Both the position numbers and the translations under genes were made by a program. The notes under the pieces are model-generated. The model had not been told where the DNA came from. It worked only from the letters and a program-made list of their open reading frames with translations, and did no database searches. DNA of 64,000 nt from Paraburkholderia sp. LEh10. Lineage in GTDB: Bacteria; Pseudomonadota; Gammaproteobacteria; Burkholderiales; Burkholderiaceae. The stretch's first letter is position 1, and each line of letters begins with the position of its first letter. This document shows, piece by piece, positions 1 to 9,664 of the stretch. The DNA lies in NCBI RefSeq assembly GCF_017814945.1, contig NZ_JAGIPX010000036.1:22721-86720 (forward strand), in the 5' to 3' direction.

Positions 1-374
1 GCGGGCCCGCGCGGTGTTTTCGGGGTCGGGAGGACGCTGTAACAGGACGTAAATCGCGTTGGCTCGGGCCGACCTGGGCGCTTAGGATGCGTCGCGCGCC
101 ACTGTGCACGCGAGCGACGCGTCCCGCTCGTGCGTTTGCCGAGCCGAGAGCTTGCCTGCCTTCCGCTGGCGATGCACGCGGGCGCGCTTGGGGTGGCGCG
201 CCCCTGGCGTGCTTCCAGGCCGTCGCCGCCTTTCCGTTATTCTGTCGCGGGCTCGGGCGCGCGTCGCGTGTGTGCGGCCGCCCGTTGCGCCGCGTTACGC
301 GACCTGTTCCCGCCGCAAGCGGGCCACTGCCGCTGCGCATGCGTTGCAGGTCCATCGATCCCGGAGTTCCCCGG
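1..374. other. GC-rich leader region before the gamma-glutamyltransferase gene
   Basis: No gene is supported here with confidence. Several overlapping frames are open because of the extreme GC content, and none matches a family I recognise. The reading frame of the downstream gene stays open back to an ATG at 87, but the extra residues look like out-of-frame GC-rich translation rather than a protein domain. Promoter and true translation start of the next gene probably lie in the right-hand part of this stretch. Confidence 0.4.
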
Positions 375-2267
375 ATGTTCCTTCCGACGTTGCGCGCGCC
401 TCGCGCGCTTCCAGGCGCCGATCGGCATGTCGAAACGCATGCTGGCGCCCATGCCGATTCATGTGCCGACGCCGCAGTTTTTTCTGCGGCGCCCGGGTCC
501 CGACGTGTCGTCCGCTTCGACGGCGAGCGTGCCGCAACAGCAGCAACGCGACGATCAGGACTTTTTGCGCGTTTCGTCGCGACGCTCGTGTGCACGGCTG
601 CACTGACGGCGAGCTTCGTCGCGTCGCCACATGCCGAGGCGAAGACGACACAGCCGAAGCCCGCGCTCGACGCGGCCGCCGTCGCCGTGCCCGACCGCTA
701 CGCCGCCGAGACCGCGCAGCAGATTTTCGCGGCAGGCGGCAATGCCGTCGATGCCGCCGTCGCGATCGCTTTCACGCTCGCCGTCACGTACCCGGATGCG
801 GGCAATATCGGCGGCGGCGGGTTCATGACGCTCTACGTGGACGGCAAGCCATACTTTCTCGACTACCGCGAAAAGGCGCCGCAAAGCGCGACGCGCGACA
901 TGTACCTCGACGACAAGGGCAACGTGATCACGGGCATAAGCACCATCGGACATCGCGCGGTGGCCGTGCCGGGCACCGTCGACGGCATGTGGGAAGCGCA
1001 AAAGCGTTTTGGCAAGCTCAAGTGGAAGCAGGTGCTCGCGCCCGCCATCAAGTACGCGACGGACGGCTTCACGGTGGATGACTGGCTGCACAAGCGCCGC
1101 GACGTTGCTTCGCAGAGCTTCGGCCGCAAGACCAACTTCGACGCGTATTTCTCGAACCTGAAAGCGGGCGCGCTGTTTCGCCAGCCTGAACTGGCGCAGA
1201 CGTTGACGCGGATCGCGTCGGGCGGTGGCCGCGAGTTCTACGAGGGACAGACGGCGGACCTGATCGCGAGGCAGATGTACGGGCACGGCCTGATCACGAA
1301 GTCCGACCTCGTGCGGTACAAGGCCGTCTGGCGTCAGCCGGTGACGGCGAGCTGGAACGGCCACCAGATCGTCACTGCGCCGCCGCCGAGCTCGGGCGGC
1401 ATCGGACTGATCCAGATGTTGAAGATGAAGGCGGACCTGAAGCCGCAATTCGACGGAGTCGCGCTGAATTCGGAGCCGTACATCCATCTGGTCGCACAGA
1501 TCGAAGACCGCGTGTTCGCCGACCGCCAGCAATACATCGGCGATCCCGATGCGTACCGCGTCCCCGTCGACAAGCTGATCGACGATGGGTACCTCGCGAA
1601 GCGCGTCGAGGACATCACGCCGGACGAGGTGCCGGGCGCCGCGCCCGTGAAACCGGGCCTCGGCGACTCGATGCCCGAAAGGGCGCAAACGACGCATTTC
1701 TCCGTCGTCGACAAGTGGGGCAACGCGGTGTCGAACACCTATACGCTGAACGGGCCGTTCGGTTCGGGCGTGGTGGTCGACGGCGGTGGTTTCGCGCTGA
1801 ACGACGAAATGGACGATTTCGAGTCGAAGGCGGGCGTGCCCAACCAGTTCGGCGTGACGAGCGGCGACGTCAACACGATCGCGCCGGGCCGCCGGCCGCT
1901 TTCGTCGATGACGCCGACCATCCTGCTAAAGGACGGCAAGGTTTCACTCGTGATCGGCACGCCGGGCGGCTCGCGCATCTTCACGTCGATTTTCCAGGTG
2001 ATGACGGACCTGTACGACTTCAACATGCCGCCCGCTGACGCGCTTGCCGCGATGCGCTTTCATCACCAGTTGCTGCCGCAGAAGACGATTTACTGGGAGC
2101 CATATCATCCCATCGACGGCGAGCTGGCCGAGCAGTTGAAGGCGCGCGGCTACACGCTGCAAGGCCAGGAGTTCAATGGCGATGTGCAGATGATCCGCAT
2201 CGACGGCACGACTCCGCACCCGGCCGCCGATCCGCGCGGCGCGGGCGTGGGCCGTGTGATTCAATAG
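375..2267 (+). CDS. ggt: Gamma-glutamyltransferase (glutathione hydrolase)
   Basis: Periplasmic N-terminal nucleophile hydrolase that cleaves or transfers the gamma-glutamyl group of glutathione and related compounds. It is made as a precursor that self-cleaves before a catalytic threonine. The sequence shows the family core AAETAQQIFAAGGNAVDAAV, the motif TTHFSVVDKWGNAVSNTYT, whose second Thr (codon 1692-1694) is the predicted cleavage site and nucleophile, then LSSMTPTI and GTPGGSRI. A hydrophobic stretch followed by SPHAEA (about 595-645) looks like a Sec signal peptide. From the ATG at 375 the protein is 630 aa, longer than the usual ~580, because about 60 residues precede the signal peptide. 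Other in-frame ATGs lie at 339 and 87, and none has a convincing ribosome site, so the start is uncertain. The family call is secure. Confidence 0.92.
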   Translation: MFLPTLRAPRALPGADRHVETHAGAHADSCADAAVFSAAPGSRRVVRFDGERAATAATRRSGLFARFVATLVCTAALTASFVASPHAEAKTTQPKPALDAAAVAVPDRYAAETAQQIFAAGGNAVDAAVAIAFTLAVTYPDAGNIGGGGFMTLYVDGKPYFLDYREKAPQSATRDMYLDDKGNVITGISTIGHRAVAVPGTVDGMWEAQKRFGKLKWKQVLAPAIKYATDGFTVDDWLHKRRDVASQSFGRKTNFDAYFSNLKAGALFRQPELAQTLTRIASGGGREFYEGQTADLIARQMYGHGLITKSDLVRYKAVWRQPVTASWNGHQIVTAPPPSSGGIGLIQMLKMKADLKPQFDGVALNSEPYIHLVAQIEDRVFADRQQYIGDPDAYRVPVDKLIDDGYLAKRVEDITPDEVPGAAPVKPGLGDSMPERAQTTHFSVVDKWGNAVSNTYTLNGPFGSGVVVDGGGFALNDEMDDFESKAGVPNQFGVTSGDVNTIAPGRRPLSSMTPTILLKDGKVSLVIGTPGGSRIFTSIFQVMTDLYDFNMPPADALAAMRFHHQLLPQKTIYWEPYHPIDGELAEQLKARGYTLQGQEFNGDVQMIRIDGTTPHPAADPRGAGVGRVIQ

Positions 2268-2318
2268 CGCTGGCGGCCGCGCCGCCTTTTGACAATCAGA
2301 CGAGGAACGGGGAAAGCA

Positions 2319-2870
2319 ATGGCGTCGGAGCAGCAGAGCGTGATCGTGTTGCCGGGTTATATGAACTCCGGCGAGGGGCACTGGCAAACCCGCTGGGAGG
2401 CGCGGTATCCGAACTTCGTGCGCGTGGCGATGCACGACTGGGATCATCCCGTTTGCGAAGCATGGTGCGACACGCTCGACGCGACGGTCGCCGCGTCGAA
2501 GGCGCCCGTTCTGCTTGCCGCGCATAGCCTCGGGTGTCTGACGATCGCATTCTGGGCGGCTCGTCATGCATCGGACGGAGGGCTCGCCAAAGTGGCGGGT
2601 GCGTTGCTCGTCGCAGTGCCCGACCCGGCTGGGCCTGAATTCCCCCCGGATGCTTCGGGCTTTGGCGCTGTGCCGCTGGTCAGGCTGCCGTTCAAATCGA
2701 TCGTGGTCGCCAGCACCGACGATCCGTATGGCGGCGTGCCGTTCTCGCAGGCTTGCGCGGCGGCGTGGGGCAGCCGCTGGGAGAACATCGGTCCGCGCGG
2801 CCATATCAACGCCGAAAGCGGGCTGGGCGACTGGGAAGTAGGGCAGCGGTGGCTGGCGTCGATGGCGTGA
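2319..2870 (+). CDS. RBBP9/YdeN-family serine hydrolase
   Basis: Small alpha/beta hydrolase of the RBBP9/YdeN type, 183 aa, cytoplasmic, natural substrate unknown. Family signs are VIVLPGYMNSGEGHWQTRWE near the N-terminus, the nucleophile elbow AAHSLG with Ser70, Asp residues in ASTDDPYG, and the C-terminal GHINAESGLGDW with His162 as the likely catalytic base. The ATG at 2319 is preceded by GAGGAACGGGGAAAG, a good ribosome site. An upstream in-frame TTG at 2289 would add ten residues without family support. It follows ggt by about 50 bp and may be cotranscribed with it. Confidence 0.85.
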   Translation: MASEQQSVIVLPGYMNSGEGHWQTRWEARYPNFVRVAMHDWDHPVCEAWCDTLDATVAASKAPVLLAAHSLGCLTIAFWAARHASDGGLAKVAGALLVAVPDPAGPEFPPDASGFGAVPLVRLPFKSIVVASTDDPYGGVPFSQACAAAWGSRWENIGPRGHINAESGLGDWEVGQRWLASMA

Positions 2871-3089
2871 GCCACTGGCGCGGCTCGTCGCGCCTTCTCG
2901 CGCCTTTTTGCGCCTTCTCGATCCGCGCCGTCGACTTGGGGCCCACTGCCTCTGCGCGCAAGCCGCTGCCACCTCGGGGCGCGGCTTCCTGCGTAGGCGT
3001 AGGATCGCCGGCCGACCAGGCGGCGCTTCTATTCGCGCAGCCTCGCGCAGGTACGACCCGCGCAGCTTCTCGCAATCGGCCACCGTCCA

Positions 3090-4310
3090 TCAGATCACCG
3101 ATTGATCCCGCAGTGCGTTGATCCGGTCGTCTCCATACCCGAGCACATCGCGCAGGATCGCCTCCGTATGTTCCCCGAGCGTGGGCGGGTGGGCGTGCGC
3201 TTCGGGCGGCGTCGCGCTCATCCTGATTGGGTTGCGCACCAGCTGCACCGTGCCGCCTGACGGATGCGGTAATTGCAATTGCATGCCGCGCGCGATCACC
3301 TGTTCGTTTTCGAAGACTTCGCCGAGGTCGTTGATCGGGCCGCAGGGCACGCCTGCCGCTTCGAGCGCGTCGATCCATTCGTGCTTGCTGCGCGCGCGGA
3401 CCATCTCGGCGAGGATCGGCACGAGGATTTCACGGTTGCGCACGCGCTCGGGGTTGGTCGCGAAGCGGTCGTCGTCGGCGAGATCCGCGCGATTGCCCGC
3501 TTCGACGAACTTGCGGAACTGACCGTCGTTGCCCACGGCGACGATGATCCAGCTGTCGCTCGTCTGGAACGTCTGGTAGGGGACGATGTTCGGATGCGCG
3601 TTGCCCCAGCGCACGGGCGGCTTGCCGCTCGCGAGGAAATTCGAGTTCATGTTGGCGAGCATCGCGACCTGCACGTCGAGCAGCGCCATGTCGATGTACT
3701 GGCCTTCGCCCGTGCGCTCGCGATGCGCGAGCGCCGTCAGCACCGCGACGGTCGAGTACATGCCCGTCATCAGGTCCGCGATGGCAACGCCCGCTTTTTG
3801 CGGTCCGCCGCCCGGCAGGCTGTCGCGCTCGCCCGTGATACTCATGAAGCCGCCGATGCCCTGCACGATGAAGTCGTAGCCCGCGCGCTGCGCGTACGGG
3901 CCCGTCTGTCCGAAGCCCGTGACCGAGCAGTAGATGATGTCCGGCTTCACGGCCTTCAGCGACTCATAGTCGAGCCCATACTTCTTCAACTGGCCGACCT
4001 TGTAGTTCTCCAGCACGATATCGCTTTGCGCCGCCAGCTCGCGGACGATCGCCTGCCCTTCTGGTGTGGCGATATCGACGGTGACTGAGCGCTTATTGCG
4101 GTTCGCCGCGAGGTAGTAGGCGGCTTCGCGCGTGTCCTCGCCGTCCGGCTTCTTCAGGTACGGCGGGCCCCAGTGGCGCGTGTCGTCGCCGGCGCCAGGC
4201 CGCTCGACCTTGATCACGTCGGCGCCGAAGTCGGCGAGTGTTTGCGCGCACCACGGACCGGCGAGCACGCGGGTAAGGTCCAGCACGCGGATATGACTGA
4301 GTGCGCCCAT
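3090..4310 (-). CDS. Family III CoA-transferase (CaiB/BaiF type)
   Basis: Transfers CoA between carboxylic acids through an aspartyl-CoA thioester. The 406-aa length and the N-terminus LSHIRVLDLTRVLAGPWCAQ, with LADFGADVIKVERP, are typical of the class. Asp179 in AGVAIADLMTGMYS aligns with the catalytic aspartate of formyl-CoA transferase. YCSVTGFGQTGP and GGFMSITG are also family motifs. Substrate specificity cannot be read from sequence; succinyl-CoA:glutarate or other dicarboxylate transferases are plausible in this sub-group. It is transcribed away from alaS. The 219 bp between its 3' end and the RBBP9 gene holds nothing I can identify. Confidence 0.9.
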   Translation of the reverse strand: MGALSHIRVLDLTRVLAGPWCAQTLADFGADVIKVERPGAGDDTRHWGPPYLKKPDGEDTREAAYYLAANRNKRSVTVDIATPEGQAIVRELAAQSDIVLENYKVGQLKKYGLDYESLKAVKPDIIYCSVTGFGQTGPYAQRAGYDFIVQGIGGFMSITGERDSLPGGGPQKAGVAIADLMTGMYSTVAVLTALAHRERTGEGQYIDMALLDVQVAMLANMNSNFLASGKPPVRWGNAHPNIVPYQTFQTSDSWIIVAVGNDGQFRKFVEAGNRADLADDDRFATNPERVRNREILVPILAEMVRARSKHEWIDALEAAGVPCGPINDLGEVFENEQVIARGMQLQLPHPSGGTVQLVRNPIRMSATPPEAHAHPPTLGEHTEAILRDVLGYGDDRINALRDQSVI

Positions 4311-4621
4311 GGTCTGTCGATGTCTCCAATGTGATGGGGCATGCGGGTGCCCGATTCAACGATGTGTTGCATCTTAAGCGATTAGCCGGGGCCGGCCCAT
4401 TCGGCCCGATGGCATAGGACAAATGACGCAGCGGACCTTTTCCTGTCGGTGCTGCCGGCAAAAACCGGCCGAATGGCCAATGGCGCGCGCAACCCGCGCC
4501 GCGCCGCCGCGCGGGCGCGCCGATCCCGTATAATCGACCGTTCAGGAAACAATCCATTGCGACGGCCGGTCAGTCTTCCGCAGCCGTCGGCTCAAGCCAG
4601 GACCGTCCCCACAAGCACGCT
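4311..4621. other. Intergenic region between divergent CoA-transferase and alaS
   Basis: 311 bp without a gene, expected to carry promoters for both directions. On the + strand a perfect TATAAT lies at 4529-4534. On the - strand GGAGACATCGACAGACC precedes the CoA-transferase start and gives it a plausible ribosome site. I see no hairpin or T-box-like leader. Confidence 0.5.
4529..4534 (+). promoter_or_regulatory. Candidate -10 element of alaS
   Basis: Perfect TATAAT hexamer 87 bp upstream of the alaS ATG in otherwise GC-rich DNA. No good -35 is seen 16-18 bp upstream (the expected window is CG-only), so strength and exact use are uncertain. Confidence 0.45.
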
Positions 4622-7246
4622 ATGAAAGCCGCCGAAATCCGCGAGAAATTCCTCAAATTCTTCGAATCGAAGGGCCATACGATCGTCCGTTCGTCGAGCC
4701 TCGTGCCCGGCAACGACCCGACGCTGCTCTTCACCAATTCGGGCATGGTGCAGTTCAAAGATGTGTTTCTCGGCGCCGAATCGCGTCCGTACTCGCGGGC
4801 CACGACGGCGCAGCGCAGCGTGCGCGCGGGCGGAAAGCACAACGATCTGGAGAACGTCGGCTACACCGCGCGTCACCACACGTTCTTCGAAATGCTCGGT
4901 AACTTCTCGTTCGGCGACTATTTCAAGCGCGACGCGATCCACTACGCGTGGGAGCTACTGACGGGCGTCTATCAGCTGCCGAAGGAAAAGCTCTGGGTCA
5001 CCGTCTACCAGGAAGACGACGAAGCCTACGACATCTGGGCGAAGGAAGTCGGCGTGCCGACCGAGCGGATCATCCGCATCGGCGACAACAAGGGCGCGCG
5101 CTACGCATCGGACAACTTCTGGCAGATGGCCGATACGGGCCCGTGCGGTCCGTGCTCGGAAATCTTCTACGACCACGGCCCGGACGTGTGGGGCGGCCCG
5201 CCGGGATCGCCGGAAGAAGACGGCGACCGCTACATCGAAATCTGGAACCTCGTGTTCATGCAGTTCAACCGCGATGCGCAGGGCAACATGACGCCACTGC
5301 CCAAGCAGTGCGTGGACACGGGCATGGGCCTCGAGCGGATCGCGGCTGTGTTGCAGCACGTGCACAGCAACTATGAGATCGACCTGTTCCAGGCGCTGAT
5401 CAAAGGCGCGGCGCGCGAAACGGGAGTCGCGGATCTTTCCAACAACTCGCTGAAGGTGATCGCCGATCACATCCGCGCTTGCTCGTTCCTGATCGTCGAC
5501 GGCGTGATTCCCGGCAACGAAGGCCGTGGCTACGTGCTGCGCCGTATCGTGCGCCGTGCGATCCGTCATGGCTACAAGCTCGGCCGCAAGGGTTCGTTCT
5601 TCCACAAGCTGGTTGCCGATCTCGTCGCGCAGATGGGCGGCGCGTACCCGGAACTGAAGGATGCCGAGCAACGCGTCACGGACGTTCTCCGCCAGGAAGA
5701 GGAGCGCTTCTTCGAAACCATCGAGCACGGCATGTCGATCCTCGAAGGCGCGCTGGCCGACCTGGAAGCGAAGGGCGGCAAGACGCTCGACGGCGAAGTC
5801 GCGTTCAAGTTACACGACACCTACGGCTTCCCGCTGGACTTGACGGCGGACGTGTGCCGCGAGCGCAGCGTCACCGTCGACGAACCGGCGTTCGACGAAG
5901 CGATGGCCCGCCAGCGCGAACAGGCGCGCGCGGCCGGCAAGTTCAAGATGGCGCAGGGCCTCGAATACTCGGGCGCAAAGACCACGTTCCACGGCTACGA
6001 GGAAATCGTCTTCGACGACGCGAAGGTCACGGCGCTTTATGTCGACGGCGCGTCCGTCAACGAAGTGACGAAGGGCCAGCAAGCCGTCGTCGTGCTCGAT
6101 CACACGCCGTTCTACGCGGAATCGGGCGGCCAGGTCGGCGATCAGGGCGTGCTCGCGAATGCGGCCCTCCGCTTTGCCGTCGCCGATACGCTAAAGGTCC
6201 AGGCGGACGTCGTGGGCCACCACGGCACCCTCGAGCAGGGCACGCTGAAGGTCGGCGACGTCGTGAAGGCGGAAATCGACGCGATCCGCCGCGCGCGCAC
6301 GGCCCGCAACCATTCGGCCACGCACCTGATGCACAAGGCGCTGCGCGAAGTGCTCGGCGGCCACGTACAGCAGAAGGGCTCGCTCGTCGACGCGGACAAG
6401 ACCCGGTTCGACTTCGCGCACAACGCGCCGATGACGGACGACGAAATCCGCCGTGTCGAAGAAATAGTCAATGCGGAAGTGCTGGCGAACGCGCCGGGTA
6501 TCGTGCGCGTCATGCCGTTCGACGAAGCAGTGAAGGGCGGCGCGATGGCGCTCTTCGGCGAGAAGTACGGCGACGAAGTGCGCGTGCTGGATCTCGGCTT
6601 CTCGCGCGAGCTGTGCGGCGGTACACACGTGCACCGCACGGGCGACATCGGCTTCTTCAAGATCGTGATGGAAGGCGGCGTCGCGGCGGGTATCCGCCGC
6701 GTCGAGGCGATCACGGGCGACAACGCGGTGCGCTACGTGCAGGAACTGGACGCGCGCATCACCGCGGCAGCGGCCGCGCTGAAGGCGCAGCCGTCGGAGC
6801 TGACGCAGCGCATTGCGATGGTCCAGGACCAGGTGAAGTCGCTCGAAAAAGAACTGGGTGCGCTGAAGTCGAAGCTCGCGTCGAGCCAGGGCGACGAACT
6901 GGCGGGCCAGGCGATCGACGTATCGGGTGTGCAGGTGCTGGCGGCGACGCTGGAAGGCGCGGACGTCAAGACGCTGCGTGAAACCGTGGACAAGCTCAAG
7001 GACAAGCTCAAAAGCGCGGCCATCGTGCTCGCGTCCGTCGAAGGCGGCAAGGTCAGCCTGATCGCGGGTGTCACAGCCGATGCGAGCAAGAAGGTCAAGG
7101 CAGGCGAACTCGTGAACTTCGTCGCGCAACAGGTCGGCGGCAAGGGCGGTGGCCGTCCCGACATGGCGCAGGCGGGCGGCACGGAGCCCGCCAATCTGCC
7201 CGCTGCTCTGGCAGGCGTGAAGGGCTGGGTGGAAGCGCAACTCTAA
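4622..7246 (+). CDS. alaS: Alanyl-tRNA synthetase
   Basis: Class II aminoacyl-tRNA synthetase that charges tRNA-Ala and edits mischarged Ser/Gly. Length is 874 aa, normal for the family. In order it has the catalytic core beginning AAEIREKFLKFFESKGH, with TDTGPCGPCSE-type residues around ADTGPCGPCSE, the editing domain with H564-x3-H568 in NHSATHLMHKAL and C665-x3-H669 in CGGTHVHRTGD, then the oligomerisation/C-Ala domain ending in a GGKGGGRPDMAQAGG motif. The editing zinc ligands are all present. It stands alone and is followed directly by a strong terminator. Confidence 0.98.
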   Translation: MKAAEIREKFLKFFESKGHTIVRSSSLVPGNDPTLLFTNSGMVQFKDVFLGAESRPYSRATTAQRSVRAGGKHNDLENVGYTARHHTFFEMLGNFSFGDYFKRDAIHYAWELLTGVYQLPKEKLWVTVYQEDDEAYDIWAKEVGVPTERIIRIGDNKGARYASDNFWQMADTGPCGPCSEIFYDHGPDVWGGPPGSPEEDGDRYIEIWNLVFMQFNRDAQGNMTPLPKQCVDTGMGLERIAAVLQHVHSNYEIDLFQALIKGAARETGVADLSNNSLKVIADHIRACSFLIVDGVIPGNEGRGYVLRRIVRRAIRHGYKLGRKGSFFHKLVADLVAQMGGAYPELKDAEQRVTDVLRQEEERFFETIEHGMSILEGALADLEAKGGKTLDGEVAFKLHDTYGFPLDLTADVCRERSVTVDEPAFDEAMARQREQARAAGKFKMAQGLEYSGAKTTFHGYEEIVFDDAKVTALYVDGASVNEVTKGQQAVVVLDHTPFYAESGGQVGDQGVLANAALRFAVADTLKVQADVVGHHGTLEQGTLKVGDVVKAEIDAIRRARTARNHSATHLMHKALREVLGGHVQQKGSLVDADKTRFDFAHNAPMTDDEIRRVEEIVNAEVLANAPGIVRVMPFDEAVKGGAMALFGEKYGDEVRVLDLGFSRELCGGTHVHRTGDIGFFKIVMEGGVAAGIRRVEAITGDNAVRYVQELDARITAAAAALKAQPSELTQRIAMVQDQVKSLEKELGALKSKLASSQGDELAGQAIDVSGVQVLAATLEGADVKTLRETVDKLKDKLKSAAIVLASVEGGKVSLIAGVTADASKKVKAGELVNFVAQQVGGKGGGRPDMAQAGGTEPANLPAALAGVKGWVEAQL

Positions 7247-7281
7247 GCCGTCGCTCCGAACAGCGTTCGCATCCAACGAAT

Positions 7282-7316
7282 AAAAAGCCGCGGGTCGACA
7301 AGACTCGCGGCTTTTT
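7282..7316 (+). terminator. Rho-independent terminator of alaS (bidirectional)
   Basis: Stem AAAAAGCCGCGGGTC paired with GACTCGCGGCTTTTT around a five-base loop, followed by TGTTTTT. The run of A on the other side lets it also serve the - strand LysR gene that ends at 7400. Confidence 0.88.
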
Positions 7317-7399
7317 GTTTTTCATCGGACGGAATGGCGTGAGCGGCACGCGCGGTGCGCTCAAGGCTGGCGGAAGAGAGGTTGGCTTCGCACGGCAAT

Positions 7400-8308
7400 T
7401 CACAATCCAGCCAGCGCTTCGACGCTCCGATCAGGCACGTTGCCGCTCGCGATGAGCATGCCGCGCAGCGCATTCAATGCGGATGAGAAATGCCCGCGCC
7501 GCCAGATCAGCAGCGTGTCGATGCTGCCGATCTCGTCGAGGGGATGCACGGCGATATCGTTAGATTCGGGCAGCAGCGCCAGCACCGAACGCGGCGCGAC
7601 GGCGACGCCCGCGCCGGCCGCCACGCACGCGACCATTGCGTGATACGACCCAAGCTCGAGCACGCGCGCCGGCCGGATGCCATGCTCGATGTACCACTTC
7701 TCGATGTAAATCCGATACGCGCAACCCTGCTCGAATGCGATCAGCGTCGACAGTGCGATATCGCTCGCATGATGGATCGGGCGATGGCCGCGCGGCGTCA
7801 GCATCACCAGTTCCTCGCGGAATACGGGCACGGCCTCGAACAGATCGCCATGCCATGCAGGGTCGGGCGGCGTCGCGGTGAGCGCGGCGTCCACTTCGAA
7901 TTCGCGCACGCGATCGATCAGCTTGCGCGACGTTCCCGTCTCCAGTTCGAGCGAGACGTCCGGCCACGTCTGATGGTATTGCGCGAGCAGCCCGGGGAGC
8001 CGGCTCGCGGCGACGCTTTCCATCGTGCCGAGACGCAGGCGCCCGCTCGGCCGGGCGTCCTTGACCGCGTGCCGCGCTTCGTCGGCGAGCGCGAGCAGCC
8101 GTTCTGCATAAGGCAAAAGCGTTTCGCCGGCGGGCGTCAGCACGAGCCGGCGTCCGTCGCGGATGAAAAGCTCCGTGCCGAGCTGCTCTTCGAGCTGCTT
8201 GATGCGCGTCGTGACGTTCGACTGCACGCGGTTGAGCTTCGCGGCGGCGCGTGTCACGCCGTTCTCGCGCACGACGGCGCGGAAGATGGTCAGGGCGGCA
8301 AGATCCAT
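7400..8308 (-). CDS. LysR-family transcriptional regulator
   Basis: DNA-binding regulator of 302 aa. The N-terminal winged helix-turn-helix is typical (LAALTIFRAVVRENGVTRAA, then LNRVQSNVTTRIKQLEEQLG and LVLTPAGETLLPYA), followed by a periplasmic-binding-like effector domain. I chose the ATG at 8308, which has GAGAG seven bases upstream and starts at the conserved MDLAALTIF. An in-frame ATG at 8347 would add 13 residues rich in polar amino acids. It is divergent from the MFS transporter gene at 8444, so by LysR precedent it probably controls that gene and itself; the effector is unknown. Confidence 0.9.
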   Translation of the reverse strand: MDLAALTIFRAVVRENGVTRAAAKLNRVQSNVTTRIKQLEEQLGTELFIRDGRRLVLTPAGETLLPYAERLLALADEARHAVKDARPSGRLRLGTMESVAASRLPGLLAQYHQTWPDVSLELETGTSRKLIDRVREFEVDAALTATPPDPAWHGDLFEAVPVFREELVMLTPRGHRPIHHASDIALSTLIAFEQGCAYRIYIEKWYIEHGIRPARVLELGSYHAMVACVAAGAGVAVAPRSVLALLPESNDIAVHPLDEIGSIDTLLIWRRGHFSSALNALRGMLIASGNVPDRSVEALAGL

Positions 8309-8318
8309 GAATCTCTCG

Positions 8319-8360
8319 ATGAGATTAAATCTATCCGTATTATTCATTTTATGAGATTAA
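8319..8360. promoter_or_regulatory. Candidate LysR operator: paired ATGAGATTAA direct repeats
   Basis: The decamer ATGAGATTAA occurs at 8319-8328 and 8351-8360, a 32-bp centre spacing (three helical turns), just upstream of the regulator start. The first copy lies within AGATTAAATCT, a near-palindrome. Placement in the divergent promoter region suits a LysR site, but this is inference. Confidence 0.4.
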
Positions 8361-8443
8361 GCGGTCAAGTTACGATTGGCTCGACAACCTGACGTCTGCC
8401 GCACGCTTTTCGCGCGGCGGGCACTCGCAGCCAAGCCACCGCA

Positions 8444-9664
8444 ATGACCGACCTCGCCACGCACCACTTTCAGACTCGCGCGTCACCTGCTGCCGCCCGC
8501 CGGGCCGCGCTCGCCTGCATGGCGGCGCTGGCTGTCGCGCTCGGCGTCGGGCGCTTCGCCTTTACACCGCTTTTGCCGCTGATGCTTCACGGCGGCGGCC
8601 TCGATATCAAACATGGCGGTTGGCTCGCGTCGCTGAACTATGGGGGCTATTTTCTCGGCGCGATCGCGTGCGCGGCGTTGCGCATCGATGCCGCGCGCAT
8701 GGTGAAAGCGGGCCTCGCGCTGACGGTCCTGCTCGTGCTGGCGATGGGCGTCACCCATCAGTTCTGGGTCTGGGCGGTCGTGCGCTTCGTCGCGGGCGCC
8801 GTCAGCGCGTGGACGTTCGTGTTCGCGTCGCAATGGGGCTTGCGGCGGCTCGCCGAACTCGGCGCGAACGAGTGGGGCGGGGTGATCTACACGGGGCCGG
8901 GCTTCGGCATTGCGGCCACGGGTTTACTGGTCAGCGCGGCGGGCGGATACGGCGCGTCGGCGGGGTGGATTGGTTTCGGGCTCGCGTCGGCGGTGATCAC
9001 CGCGCTCGTGTGGCGCACGTTCGCCTCGACGCCAGCCGTCAAGACAACCGCACGCAGCGCAGCGCCCAAGAGCCACGCGCAGCATCACCGGGTGCATCTG
9101 CATCGCGCCGATGCGTTCTGGCTGATCGTGCTCTACGGCGTGCCGGGCTTCGGCTACATCATCACGGCGACGTTTCTGCCCGTGATCGCCCGCGCCGCGT
9201 TGCCGGCGGGTTCTCCGTGGCCGGACCTGTTCTGGCCGATGTTCGGCGCCGCGCTCGTCGCGGGCGCGCTGGCGGGCGCGCGCCTGCCGTCGCACTGGGA
9301 CAACCGCGTGCTGCTCGCAGGGTGCTATGTGCTGCAGGCGCTCGGCATTGCTGCGGGCATCGTATCGCCGACGGCGGGCGGCTTCGCGCTCGGCAGCGCA
9401 TTGATCGGCTTGCCGTTCACCGCGATCACGCTGTTCGCGATGCGTGAAGCGCGCCGCCTGCACGGCGACGACGCGGCGGGCCTGATGGGCTACGCGACGG
9501 CTGCTTACGGCCTCGGGCAGATCGCCGGACCGCTCGTCGCCGCGCCGATCGCCGCTCACACGGGCTCTTTTACGCCTGCGTTGTCACTGGCGGCGGGCGC
9601 TCTGCTGGCGGGCGCGGCGGGGCTTGTCGCGGTGGCGCTGGCTCGGCCCGTGTCGCGCGCGTGA
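8444..9664 (+). CDS. MFS transporter, YbfB/YjiJ family
   Basis: Inner-membrane major facilitator of 406 aa with about twelve hydrophobic segments. The first, LACMAALAVALGVGRFAFTP, followed by GGWLASLNYGGYFLGA, matches the YbfB/YjiJ sub-family, whose substrates are not established. A basic, His-rich loop (KSHAQHHRVHLHRAD) separates the two six-helix halves. It lies divergent to a LysR regulator, which suggests substrate-inducible export or uptake. The ATG at 8444 is 16 residues before the first helix. Confidence 0.87.
   Translation: MTDLATHHFQTRASPAAARRAALACMAALAVALGVGRFAFTPLLPLMLHGGGLDIKHGGWLASLNYGGYFLGAIACAALRIDAARMVKAGLALTVLLVLAMGVTHQFWVWAVVRFVAGAVSAWTFVFASQWGLRRLAELGANEWGGVIYTGPGFGIAATGLLVSAAGGYGASAGWIGFGLASAVITALVWRTFASTPAVKTTARSAAPKSHAQHHRVHLHRADAFWLIVLYGVPGFGYIITATFLPVIARAALPAGSPWPDLFWPMFGAALVAGALAGARLPSHWDNRVLLAGCYVLQALGIAAGIVSPTAGGFALGSALIGLPFTAITLFAMREARRLHGDDAAGLMGYATAAYGLGQIAGPLVAAPIAAHTGSFTPALSLAAGALLAGAAGLVAVALARPVSRA

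Noticed and set aside
130..606. 158-codon frame overlapping the start of ggt in another frame
   Set aside because: No family similarity, high Arg/Pro/Ala content, and it overlaps the region used by ggt; it fits GC-driven chance.
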